A stretch of DNA of 64,000 bases. Source: Furcasterigmium furcatum. Lineage: Eukaryota; Ascomycota; Sordariomycetes; Glomerellales; Plectosphaerellaceae. How positions within the stretch are numbered: the stretch's first letter is position 1; the number at the start of each line of letters is the position of its first letter. A model generated the notes under the pieces. The model made no database searches and was not told where the DNA came from. It was given only the letters and a program-made list of their open reading frames with translations. The translations under genes and the position numbers were made by a program. Shown one piece after another: positions 1 through 10,722 of the stretch. The stretch covers positions 7,376,641 through 7,440,640 of the forward strand of contig BCIA01000001.1 of assembly GCA_001599815.1 (NCBI GenBank). The letters are read 5' to 3'.

Positions 1-309
1 GATCATATCGAGTACAAAACGATGTCACGGCATCTTCCACAAGATCCGCGATTTCCTCCCATGTTCATCGATGCCAACATCAGCACATACCCGCCCACTC
101 TCCGTCAAGCTGTGCTCTGTGACAGCCGGCCCGAGGTTCAGCCAGAGCCCTTCGTCCCCATGATCCCATCGGATCCATGGGACTCACTGCAGACGATGGC
201 ACCAGTTGGTGCACATCCGCATAAGCTTGCTCCACCGCAAGAGTCGCGGCTGGCCAGGACCACCAAGCGGTGGCCCTTTCTTGCCGTGTTTAAGCCACGG
301 AAGAAGTAG
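1..309 (+). CDS. C-terminal part of an unidentified protein (partial)
   Basis: The frame is open from the left edge and ends at a TAG at 307-309; an ATG lies at 22, but the frame continues upstream so the true start may be outside the window. The peptide is proline-rich (PPMF, YPPTL, PEPFVP) with a basic C-terminus (FKPRKK). I see no domain I recognise and no heptad pattern, although the next coding segment looks coiled-coil. No good phase-0 donor links this frame to the exon starting at 386, so the two may be different genes. It could be the end of a larger protein or a chance frame. Confidence 0.35.
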   Translation, partial: DHIEYKTMSRHLPQDPRFPPMFIDANISTYPPTLRQAVLCDSRPEVQPEPFVPMIPSDPWDSLQTMAPVGAHPHKLAPPQESRLARTTKRWPFLAVFKPRKK

Positions 310-385
310 CTCTCTCAAGGAGATGAGCATTACGATAATCCCATTTAGATTGTTTGAGAGGGACTTGGTGCTGACGTCCAGCTAG

Positions 386-905
386 CAACTTGAAAAAGCT
401 GAACGCGATAAACATGACTTGGCGCGGAAACTCAAGGCAGTTCAGGACGGAAGTGCCGCTCTGAGCCAGAAGGTACGTGATCGACGATTTGAGCCTATTC
501 TAATCTTACATTTCCCCCTGATCTTGTGACGTCTGCGACGACGTGCTTCCAAGTGTTGCCTTGCCCTAGTGCCTCATACTGACTTCTCAAAGGCACAATA
601 CGAGCAGATGATTCGCAATCTGCAACGCGAGAATGCGCTGATAACTACGGCATGGTACGACCTCACGAGCAGATTGCAGAGCAATCATGTCGTGCTTCAG
701 AGGCGGAACGACGTGCCGAGGAGTTGGATCAACAAACAGCGGCAGATGGTGAACGGTAAGACGAGGCCCGCGCAACCAGCGTTCCCCCGATCCATGCTCT
801 CGAGCAATGTCCGAACGGTGCATGTCTCGGACGTCCTCCTCGGAGGCACGTCCATATAGAAGAGAGCTGACGAGTATTCTCATAACAGCCACGCCACGGA
901 AATAA
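386..905 (+). CDS. Hook-like coiled-coil protein, C-terminal exons only
   Basis: Three exons fit together: 386-472, 593-755 and 889-905. The introns have GTACGT and GTAAGA donors, CTGAC branch sites and AG acceptors. The first exon is preceded by a clean acceptor (CTGAC then CTAG). The product is heptad-rich (QLEKAERDKHDLARKLK), then reads AWYDLTSRLQSNHVVLQRR and ends KQRQMVNATPRK. This resembles the tail of fungal Hook proteins, which link dynein/dynactin to early endosomes; I recall this from family memory without an alignment. The calponin-like N-terminal Hook domain and most of the coiled coil are absent from the window, and the sequence just upstream is not coiled-coil. It may be a long-intron gene, a truncated copy, or a different coiled-coil protein. 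Confidence 0.5.
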
Positions 906-1756
906 TTCTGCATGGAGGCAGAGAATCTGCACTTTTCCCGATGTACATAGTTGCACGAGGTGGCCGCATTGCCGCTGTGTGGCCACGGAGCTCTCGTGGG
1001 TTAGCATTCGATGCACACCTGGCAGCGCCACCTGGAGGCCGACGACGAGATCGTCTTGTCACCGAGGTGGTGGTTTTGCATCGACCAGTCATTTTTTCAC
1101 TAGATAGAATTATACCCCTTGTGTTATCTTCCTACTTGGGTTTTGTTCGTCTGTGATCCTTCGGATGAAGTGTGCTTATCTCGTTGTCCATCATGCTGGG
1201 ACTCTGCGAGATGGCACGACGAGGACTATGTCCGGTTCGATGTTACCAACTCTTATAGAACACCAACACCAGACCAACGGGAGCGAGCGGTGGCGAAATC
1301 TTGCAAGACTGTCTTCATCGTATTATGTATCGTACACCTTCCTTGCTGTTGCCGCTGAGGGGGAAAACATGACCAGAACCAGCACGTCCTTGCTTGCTCG
1401 TTGCGCTGACTGGTGGGTATCCTTGGCTCTCGCCGAAAACAAACAATATGAGCGAGCCGCTGTTCTGTGTGCTGCCGGTCCCTCCCGCCAAACGCCGAAA
1501 ATACAACCAACCCGTCGATCCCGGGAAATTTGACTGAAAAAAAATCGGACTCTCCCTTCTTGGGGCCCTGAAAGACCCCTAAGACCTGAACGAGCCCGCC
1601 CCCAAAAGCAGAAGACGACGCAACGTCTCAATGTTCCGTGGTGTGTATCCCCAGAACGCCGAAACACCTCGGTCACGCCTCGTCGTCGAAATCATGTCAT
1701 ATAGTAGTACAGTTGTTGTGTGAATTGGCCCTCGTGAAAGAGCCTCGTAGTAGTGC
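906..1756. other. Convergent intergenic region, no gene seen
   Basis: This stretch lies between the 3' ends of the Hook-like gene and the minus-strand kinase/phosphatase gene and should hold both 3' UTRs. Open frames here are short, overlap on both strands, and show no conserved motif. Confidence 0.5.
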
Positions 1757-3793
1757 TCAGGCACTGCGGTCGACGGTCCGCCGGGGCTTGTAGTTGGGCA
1801 TCTCGTCGAAAGAGCGGTCCTTCGGGTTGTAGCGGTACGCGTGGAAGTCGATGCCGTAGGGCTTTGGCTCGATGGCGTACAGCATGCCCAGGGGCACGTC
1901 GAGGTCCGCGATGTCCTCCCGCTGCAGGTCCATGAAGTATGCCATCAGCACGCGGCACACGGAGCGGTGGCCTATGATGAGGATGTGGTCCTGGATGCGC
2001 TCGATCTCGCGCACCATGTCGCGCAGGCGGGCGATGACCTGGAGGTAGCCCTCGCCGCCGACGCCCGGGTACACGTAGTGCAGCTTGTCTCGGGAGCGCT
2101 TGTCGTATTCCCCGGGGAAGTCGCGGGCGATCTGCTCGTATGTCATGCCCTCGAAGAGACCGGCGTTGAGCTCGTTCAGCATCTCCCAGTTCTTGACGTC
2201 GTACTCGTCGTCGGCTTCGAAGGGGTCCGCGGTCTGGACGCTGCGGCGCAGCATGGACGTCCAGACGCAGAAGTTCTTCTCGTCCAGCTCCTGGTTAATC
2301 TCCGGGTAGGGTGGTGTGTGATCGCCGGGCAGGGGTGGGAAGGAAGACTGCGCGATTTTGTCCTTCTGTTCGATGAGCCACTCCTTGCGCTTCTGGGTCA
2401 TGAACTCGTGCAGATCTTTGCCGTACTGTAAGCCGCCGGGAGTGAGGTCAGAATCGCCACCGAGCTTGCCAAGCTGGTTGTCGATGCTCTGTCCATGGCG
2501 GGTCAGCCAGATTTGTCGCGGGGCGAGGTTGAAGGTCGTCAGGTAGGAGCTGATGCCCCCGCTGAGGAAGCCTCGCAGCCTGTGCTGGATGACCTTTCTG
2601 CCGACGTCGATGAGCTGGATGTACTGCATGTCGTGGGCCTCCTCATATGCGCCGATGGGCTCGTAGGCGCATTCGTATGCGGCTACTCGCTTCTTGAAGT
2701 CCTCCAGGGATTTGATCGGGTCCTTGTCCTTGTAGTCCGGGCCGGACAATTTGAGACGCATGTTGGCCTCGAGAAGGTCCTTGTCGTGGCATATGGATTC
2801 GATGAAAAGGATGCCCAGCCGGTCGTCCCTCGCCTTGATGCGATCGACGAGAAGCTGGCGTCTGTGGACGGTGCTGTTCGTTGCGTCCAGAATGCCCACG
2901 GAGCCCTTCCCGACCAGCAGATAGTCCAGAAGCTCGTCCAGGGTTTCCATTGCCACCTGCTCTCGGATAGCAGACGCCCTCTGGTTGTGGGGATCGAAGA
3001 AGTTTGCAGATTGGTCCATGGAGGGGTCTCGCTTCTCCGTGTTGTTGAGGTCCAGCGCCGTCGGTTCCCCTGCGCCAGGGGCAGGATTGCCGTTCAGGAG
3101 GATGGAGGCCGCTGCCGTGGGAGGGTCAAAGTTGGTGATGGACGGCTGGTTGTAGAAGGGCTTCGACGGCGCCATGCCCGCGGCAATTCGACGCCTGTTT
3201 CCGACGTTGAAGATGCGCGAGTTGTGCTGCATCCACGAGAGGTATCGCTGGAGCTTCTTGGTGATGTAGGACTTTCCGCGGGCGGGGAGGCCGACCATGA
3301 TGATGACCATCTTGGCAGCGACGTCTCGATCGGGGATTCTGCCGTCGGGGGATGCTCGAGAGCGTGTCATGCCAGGGACGTTGAGGGTCGTGGCATGGCC
3401 GCGAACGCGGGGCGTCGTGCTCGCCGAGTTCTGCCTCCTAGGGGCGCTGTCGCAAGATCATGTTAGTCTGGCACTTCGATTATCGCGAGCCGGGGCGCAA
3501 TGCGCTTACACTCTGGGCGAATTTGGCGCAGTCGAGGCGACACTTCGCAGATTGGGAGGCGTGTCGGTGGCCGCTGTGCCGGGGCCGAACCCGCGGTCGC
3601 GGAGAGGGAGCGAGCTGCTGATGTCATTCAGGGAGCGCAGGGCGTGGGCCATGGAAGGCAGGGCCGGTGGCGGGAGGAGCGCATCGTGAGCGGACGGCGC
3701 CGGCGGCGGATGAGGATGAAGTTGTGCATCATCCTTGGGATGGGATGTGATGGAAGCAATGTCTGGAGATGGCGCTGCGCGGTTGCCGCTCAT
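1757..3793 (-). CDS. 6-phosphofructo-2-kinase / fructose-2,6-bisphosphatase
   Basis: The enzyme makes and removes fructose-2,6-bisphosphate, the cytosolic signal that balances glycolysis and gluconeogenesis. Two exons, 3510-3793 and 1757-3446, are separated by a 63-nt intron (GTAAGC donor, ACTAAC branch, CAG acceptor) and give 657 aa. The start is the ATG at 3793; the frame is open further upstream but only from a TTG. Residues 1-120 are low-complexity (Pro/Ser/His). The kinase P-loop GLPARGKS is at about 147-154, followed by a low-complexity insert at about 187-240. The bisphosphatase has RHG at about 411-413, the downstream Glu in GLFEGMT and a second His in GHRSV. Both catalytic histidines are present, unlike yeast Pfk26, so it is predicted bifunctional. 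Confidence 0.93.
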
Positions 3794-6700
3794 CACGGCG
3801 AGCTTTGCCAGGGCCGACTGCTTTGCCTGACTGTGCCCGTAGTCTATAGACACGGGATGTTGGTTACTTTGGAGCCTTTGTTGGAGATCCAGCGTGAAAG
3901 ATTGGGGGGAGGATTGTTGCTGTAAGTGTTGGGTGCTGGAACTGGCGCTGGCGCTGGCCAGGGGGGCGGCCGAGAGTAATGGGTGGTTGCGTAATAAGTT
4001 GGGGGCGTGCAGGAAGGATGCTGCCGCTGCCGCAAAGGAATACAAGTAATGTGGTGAGGGGGTATCTCTCGTTCAAAGACCAGCATGAGAAAAGATGAAA
4101 GAGGCGAGGAACGGACCTGGCACTTCAATGTAGATTCTCGAAGGCATCGGCTCTACAGCGTGGATGGGAGGTTGAGGAGGAGGAGAATAATAATTCTGGC
4201 GAAACTTTGCTCCCGCGGGAAGCAGAAAACCTAAGTAAGTGCGAGGCACTCGCACGACCTATGATGTCGGGGCATTGAGTCAGAGAACCTTGCTTTGAGT
4301 TGGGGGGATGGCCGCTGTGGCTGTCACTGACCTTGCGCTGATGGGCAGCGGAGTTCACGAGGGCCAGCCAATCGGCGGCCGATGCGCGGCGAGCTGGGAG
4401 CAGGATTTGGGGCGATGATCCCTGAGTGCTCCAGCTTTGCGCCTTAGCGTTCTTGGTGGGTTGGCAATGACGGGTTTGTCGAGCCGAAGAATAAGGGGTC
4501 CTGCTGGGCGATCTTTAGCCTGCGGCTTCGTGCTTCCAGGTGGGTATGTAAGGGGTTCCAGGGTTCCCGTCGCGTTGGGGAGGACAAAAAAGTTGCTGAG
4601 GGAGTTGGGGAAATGTATTCGGAGATGCAAGCCCGCGAACTGAGACTGGTGAGATGAGGGCGGCGCTGCTCACCCTTGGCCGACACCAGCAGAACGAACA
4701 ACAGACAGCACTTTGGAATGCTGGACGGGCGCGTGTGGTGAGGACAGGAAGACGCGAGGGAATATTCAGACAATGAGGGAAAAAAGCAGCGGCCCATACG
4801 TACCTGGAACAGTAATGCGATTCGGGCTCTCCCAGGACTCGGAGGAGGAGGAGGGGATGGCCCGAATCGGAAGTGACCCCAACTGAAGGGTCCAGTCCAG
4901 CCATGCGGTCGGGACTTTTAGTGGTGGTATGAAAAGGCTCAGTGGGACTGAGCTAGAATCTTTTAAGAAGCTCTGAATCGGTGTCCGGTGGCGGAGACGG
5001 GACGGCGGGGACGGGGAGCAACAACGGAGGTTGAAAAAGACCGAAGCGAGAGGGGAGGGCATCGAGGCAAGAAATATCTCTTGCTGCCAGCAGGGCACCG
5101 ACGAGATGCCTGAGGAGGATGGCCTCCCGGACGCCATGCCTGCCTCCATGAGGCATGGACACCACGGTGGTCATTGCAGCCTCGCAATCTGCTGTTGTTC
5201 GGGTCCCTCCCGGGCCTTCCTTGCTCATGCCACCCACCCCCTTGGGTCGATTTCACAGGACAGTGGGTGTATACTGGACAGACTGGTGGTGGTGTGTTGA
5301 CCGGCGCGCAGCGCTGCGCCGGGGGCTCGTCTCGAGCGTGGGATGAGCAACTTCCAGCACGCTAGGTACAGTACACCAAAGGCCTCGTCTCGAATCGACT
5401 GAAGCCGTCTCATCCTCATCTTCCTTGACGAAAATACCTGATACCACGAATGTATTCCGAGTCCTCAGACGGGACGATCCCATCGCAGTTCGAGGTGTAT
5501 TCTTAGCCCGCTATGACACGCGGCTTGCTGCTAGACAATCCCGCCTCGCCCTGCGAAACAAACCCGCGAGGCGAAGCTGACATGTGCGCTGAGATGCTGT
5601 TGTCATAGGCGGCAAAATAGCTTTGGATTCAGATTAGTCGTCGCACTCTCGTGCCACCGGACTGAGGTGCTCTCTGATGCCCATGCCTTTCTTGGCTCCA
5701 GTCCGACAGGCGGGATCTGGACGGGAGGGCCTTGTCAGGGTCAGACTCCGAATCTCATCGGACGGGCATTCAGTTTCATTCTCGTCCCCGACGACAACCT
5801 GGCCCTCCAAATTGATGCCAAGCCCCTGCTTGACAGGCTGGGCGTCATCGCATGTGTGGCGCTGCCGTTCTACATACGGTACCTACTGTACGCACTGTTG
5901 CTCGGTGCAGTGCATGAGTAGCTTGCGAACCCGTGGCGGCGGCCTCGTCTTCTGAGTGGTGTCCTGGACTTGGGGCTCGGGCGCCAGAGATGCTTCAGCC
6001 TGAAGGCACATGCCCGCCAAGCTGCTGGCTTCGGTGTCTTCCTCCCGATATAGCCCAGCTTCGCCAGCTATCACTGAGCTTCAGTGTGCCCCAGCATGTG
6101 CCTGGGAGCGTCAGTCCACCCGCTGCTCCCGCCCGCCAAGCTTGCATCGCACCGATTTTGATGAGAATGAACACCACAAATACGCGACATCAGCAGCTTT
6201 GCGAGTGGCAAGGTCACAAGACGTGCCATATTACCAGGACCACCGACGGCCTCAGGGGGAAGAACAGTACCTGCTCCCTGTTAGCCACGTCGGGCTCAGG
6301 GATAACTCCTGCTCGGCGGCCTCCTCCCGGTCGCCTCGCAGCGCACAGAGGCTCCTGTTGCTGGTACCGGCGGTGGTGTCGGACGAGGTCTTGAACAGCC
6401 CTGGTCCACGTAAGAATACCAAGCACCGACTCATTCGCCAGGAACTGCACCAATCCAAGCAAGATCAGCGACTGCGCCAACACAACGGCAGCCTCACCCG
6501 GAGAGCGTTCGTATCGGGCTGGCCGGGACTTCAGCGACCTGGCCGAAAATCGACACCCGGATGATGTGCTTGATGGGCAGCCCATGGCATCAACTGCCCT
6601 CGCTGTGTTCCCAAGGTACGCTTGGATGTTTGTCACCGTGCTTGACTCGTTTGCAGAACTAACAACGGGACTTCGGCCGAGATGCAGGACGTGGCCAGGA

Positions 6701-7556
6701 ACCGGACTCCAGTGCTGCTGCAGCTTGCTGCTGGTGCGTTTTGGGGATGTCACTGGATCCACTCAGCGAGATCCTATCGATAAGCGATAAGATTACTGAC
6801 AGTCGCTGCGAACCACCAAAAATTGTTCGTGAGACAGGGATTCAGCGCAGAGAGAAAGAGAGAGCGAGCCGAGGAAAACGAGTAAAACATCAAATTCAGG
6901 TAGGATTTTGAGTCATCGTTTGATTCTGCCTAGAATTCTCTGACGTTGGGCTCTCGCTGTTGCACCGACTGAGTACTGGGCGTTGGCTAAAACGCTGCTT
7001 CCATTCTCGTGCAACTTTCCAAGGCCGCTAACATCTCTTCTTGTCACAACCGCAACCAAGCCCGGAGTTCACCTGCCTGCCTGCCCACACTGTTCCCTCC
7101 GTCAACAAGCTCCGGCCGTCTCTGTGCAGGAGCTGCCTGCTCTTACTTTCTTTTGGACCCGGTAGAGCACACACGAGTCTCAGGCACCTTTTGCTTGAGA
7201 AGCAATTTTCGTCCAGCCCAACTTGCAACGAGGTTGCCATCCTTTACAACCGGCAATCGCAGGATTCCCAAGGAAGCGGTCATCGAGCGGGACCCCCCGT
7301 TGCGCTTACCGTCACCTGCTCCTTTGCGGCTTCGCGCCTACCCTGATACGCGGGCTGGCTGATTTCAGGCAGGGAATTGACTCTGGTCCGTCCGTCCAGG
7401 GTCCAAATTCTCCACGGACCACACCCGCCAGTTTGAGTCGCAGCGAGGTCATACCATCTCCCATCGCAAACTCCGGTCGTCCCAAGGGCCACCGCGTTGG
7501 CATCATTCTTGTTTTGGTAGAGGCAGCGTCTGCGTCTTTCCCCTGTCAGCCCTGGC
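3794..7556. other. Long divergent promoter region, no gene supported
   Basis: About 3.8 kb separates the starts of the PFK-2/FBPase-2 gene (minus) and tad3 (plus). The left part probably holds a long 5' UTR of the kinase gene. Many frames of 60-180 codons occur on both strands, which is usual for GC-rich DNA; none shows a family motif. A minus frame at 6214-6762 has a hydrophobic patch but no ATG model I could defend, and a plus-strand GTACGC...TTTGCAG pair at 6616-6656 would be only 41 nt. A small gene cannot be excluded. Confidence 0.4.
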
Positions 7557-8908
7557 ATGATGGAGTCCCTCATATCAGGGTCCTCGGAGGCTTCCGAGAA
7601 GATACCCGAGTTCACCGGTCCAGACGTCATTCAGCCTCATGTTCTCGTGGACGACCTCGTGCCCGACCATCTGGGACAGGGAGTCATCATCCCCTTGAAG
7701 ACAACACTGGAAATCCGTCAGGACCATACGGTCGTCCAGGCGTTCATCACACGAGTACCCACCAAGGCCGCAAACGACTTCATCACGTATGTGTTTCCAC
7801 CCCCTTCGCTACGCGCAATAACCTGACTTCTGACACTTTGATTAGTCGACTTCGTTCGGAATTCCCCGACGAGGTGGCTAAGTGCCTTCCTCACCTTCGG
7901 AGATGCGTCAAACCCGGAGACCTCCCTCCCCACCTCAAGGCACAGTTCATGAACGAGTCTTCCGACGGCAGGCAGGCCCATACTGGCAAGTCGACGTGGG
8001 TTTACATCATGCTCTGCCCTCCTTCGGCTATCAGCTCGGCAGAGCTGATCGACATCCTCTCGGCGATCGAGGGCCTTGAGGAGAAGGCAAAGATCTTTCT
8101 CGAGACCATCCCAGTCCCTCTGACGCCCCCTGTTTCGCAGATACAGGCCGCTATGTGGTCAACGCAATTCTGGCCGTGCGTGTATCGCAAGAATAACCCA
8201 CTTGGCCCGCACCCGTCTCTCATCGCCCGCGCAACTGAGGTCATTCGAGATGAGACGTCCATGTGGATGGCTCTGGCTCATCGCGTCGCCCACGCATCCC
8301 AGCAGGCCGGAATAGGGGAGGCGATGGGATGCGTCATTGTACAGCGCGAGGGAGGAAGATCGGAGCTCGTCGCGGTTGCCGGAGATGCCCGCTGGCACCA
8401 GGAGCCCAAGCGGTGCGGTACCGGCAACCCGCTTGCACATTGCGTCCTCCGTGCTATGAGCATGGTCGCACAGAAGCTGGTACGGCACGAGAGAAGAGCC
8501 GCTGGTCTTCCTTTCGTTCACGCAAACATGGAATTCGACGCTTTTCAAGATCGGCCGTTGCTGGAGGAAGAGCGCATCGTGTACGAGGAGGACCACCCGA
8601 ACTCGGACGGCTATCTCTGCCACGGTCTCGAGCTGTACACAACACACGAACCTTGTGTCGAGTGTTCCATGGCTGTGCTTCACTCCCGCATGGGCAAGGT
8701 CGTCTTTTGCAACCGGATGCCCCTGACGGGCGGCATGGCGTCTGAACAGCGAGGCGAAGGCTACCCCGACCTTGCTGGCTTTGGCGGTGGCCATGGGCTG
8801 GGCCTTTTCTGGCGCCGCGAGCTAAATTGGAGCTTGCTTGCATGGGAATGGGAGATCAGTGACAAGACCAAGGCATGCCCACCGATCAAGCACACTGTCC
8901 ATGCTTGA
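7557..8908 (+). CDS. tad3: tRNA-specific adenosine-34 deaminase subunit Tad3 (ADAT3)
   Basis: Tad3 is the non-catalytic partner of Tad2; the heterodimer converts A34 to inosine in tRNA anticodons and is essential in yeast. Two exons, 7557-7786 and 7846-8908, flank a 59-nt intron (GTATGT, TTAG) and give 430 aa. There is a second in-frame ATG one codon later. The C-terminal deaminase fold shows the Tad3 signature: the zinc-ligand motif reads HCV (about AHCVLRAM) instead of the catalytic HAE, followed by the PCVEC cysteine pair and SRMGKVVF. Val in place of the catalytic Glu is what separates Tad3 from Tad2. The N-terminal half, beginning near GVIIPLKTT, matches the Tad3-specific tRNA-binding region. 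Confidence 0.92.
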
Positions 8909-9588
8909 AGGCAAGGGCCCCTTCGCACCACCAGGGCCTGACCTACTGGACTTCTCGAAGTCGGAGAAGCAATCTTTTTATCCCGTTGTTACGGCATGAT
9001 GTATTATTGGAAGAGGCACGGCAGCCCTTCCCCTCAGCTGTCCATATCCATGAGAAGGACCTGGAGGATGGCTCGCGTTGCAAGATGGTGGCCCGAAAGC
9101 TGTATGATTCCATAAAACGTAGCCGAGTTTTTGGTCGCTGAGATATCACCACAATGATGAAGTTACCCAGTTACGAGCGTCTCCCTCAACACTAATAATT
9201 GCAGAATATGCGATGCCTCTTGTTCTTCTTAAGACCACCTCAGACCGAGGCGGGGAGCGCGTGACGAGGGGCAGTTGGCTTATCTTATCACCACCGGCTG
9301 CCCTGGCTTTCAGCCTTGTGCTTTCCCTCTTTGTCAAGGGTCCTGCCTGATCAACAAACACTCGCCGACAAACATCGCACCCTTTCTCCCTCATAAACTT
9401 CCAGACCCCGTCGAGCATGGGATTCTTCTGAATATTTTAACCTCAACCTAGCTTTCGCGAGCTTCTCTGCTCCCTTTCCCCCCAACTTTCACCGAGTCGG
9501 GCGCACGCGAACCGATTCCGTGCCACGGCCTTCGCTTCTGCCCTCGGCCAAGATCATGCTGCTGTAACGAACCGACGGGCTGAAGCAT
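8909..9588. other. Intergenic, no gene seen
   Basis: It contains the tad3 3' UTR and the RNase H1 promoter. I found no frame with a recognisable motif and no tRNA-like B box. Confidence 0.5.
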
Positions 9589-10722
9589 ATGCATGGGTCC
9601 ATAAGAATCGCTGCGAAGATTTACCCTACGATACACCGGCAGGTTGGAGCCCGAGTTCTCTCCGCGATCACCGACATCATGGTCAAGAGATCGAATGATG
9701 AAGCTGCCCCGAAGGCCTCCAAGAGACCCAAGACAGACGGTCCGAAGTTTTATGCAGTCCGGAAGGGAGTGACGCCTGGAATATACAATAGCTGGAAAGA
9801 CTGTCAAGACCAGATCACCGGTTACCCTGGCGCGCAATGTGAGTATCGCAGGGTCGTGTATGGAATGTGGACAGCAGGGCTAATGGAGCAACCAATAGAC
9901 AAGTCTTTCCTCGATCGCTCGCAAGCCGAGGAGTTCGTCGCCGGCAAGAATCCTCTTGTCCCGAACAGCGCACCTAAGCCCACCAGGTACTACGCTGTCG
10001 CAAGCGGCAACGATACGGGCATCTTCACCGACTGGAAGGACGTCGAGCCAGCGATCACCGGAGCGAAAGGGCCCAAGTACAAGAAGTTTGACGACCACGC
10101 CAAGGCTGTCGAGTTCATTGAGGAGTGGGGTGACGCGGCGGCGATACGGAAGGTCAAGGAGAGCCTCAAGCGGCGCCCGGCTGCAGCAAGCACGGCTGCC
10201 AAGACGAAGCAGCCAGTCAAGACCGCGCAAACCAGCAAGTCTCGGCCAAAGGATGGCACGCTCGCCATCTACACGGACGGAAGCAGCCGAGGTAACGGAC
10301 GTGCGGGCGCGACTGCCGGCGTGGGCGTCTACTTTGGCCCGGGGGACTCCCGCAACTTGGCGGAACCGCTCGACGGAATGCCACAGACGAACCAACGCGC
10401 GGAGCTGACGGCCATTCTGCGGGCCTTGCAGATTGTGCCCCTGACGCAGGACGTGGAGATATTCTCCGACAGCCAGTACTCCATCAACTGCATCACGGTC
10501 TGGTACCAGTCCTGGCAGAAGAGGGAGTGGAAGACTGTCAATGGGCAGGAGATCAAGAACCTGGACTTGGTGAAGGAAACTCGCGAGCGGATCGAGGCGA
10601 GAGACGAGGCGGGCAGCACCACGACGTTGACGTATGTCAAGGGCCATGCCGATAATGTTGGCAACATAGCGGCCGACAGTCTTGCTGTGGCGGGTGCAAA
10701 GATGGATGCTGGTCGTCGCTAG
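9589..10722 (+). CDS. Ribonuclease H1
   Basis: RNase H1 cleaves the RNA strand of RNA:DNA hybrids. Two exons, 9589-9838 and 9899-10722, flank a 60-nt intron (GTGAGT...AATAG) and give 357 aa from the first ATG. Two hybrid-binding (viroplasmin-like) repeats come first: FYAVRKGVTPGIYNSW at about 52 and YYAVASGNDTGIFTDW at about 118. The RNase H fold follows with all four acidic residues in TDGS, QRAE, SDSQ and GNIAAD. Residues 1-30 are positively charged with no acid until Asp29, like a mitochondrial presequence. A second in-frame ATG at 9679 (Met31) has a stronger context and is followed by a KR-rich nuclear-type signal (KASKRPK). Dual targeting from two starts is known for vertebrate RNASEH1 and is inferred here. 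Confidence 0.92.
   Translation: MHGSIRIAAKIYPTIHRQVGARVLSAITDIMVKRSNDEAAPKASKRPKTDGPKFYAVRKGVTPGIYNSWKDCQDQITGYPGAQCEYRRVVYGMWTAGLMEQPIDKSFLDRSQAEEFVAGKNPLVPNSAPKPTRYYAVASGNDTGIFTDWKDVEPAITGAKGPKYKKFDDHAKAVEFIEEWGDAAAIRKVKESLKRRPAAASTAAKTKQPVKTAQTSKSRPKDGTLAIYTDGSSRGNGRAGATAGVGVYFGPGDSRNLAEPLDGMPQTNQRAELTAILRALQIVPLTQDVEIFSDSQYSINCITVWYQSWQKREWKTVNGQEIKNLDLVKETRERIEARDEAGSTTTLTYVKGHADNVGNIAADSLAVAGAKMDAGRR

Noticed and set aside
3794..4045. N-terminal extension of the PFK-2/FBPase-2 frame
   Set aside because: Open frame begins at TTG; the first in-frame ATG is at 3793, so the upstream part is treated as 5' UTR.
6214..6762. Minus-strand frame with a hydrophobic patch, possible membrane protein
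   Set aside because: No defendable ATG and no motif; neighbouring plus-strand frames are just as long.
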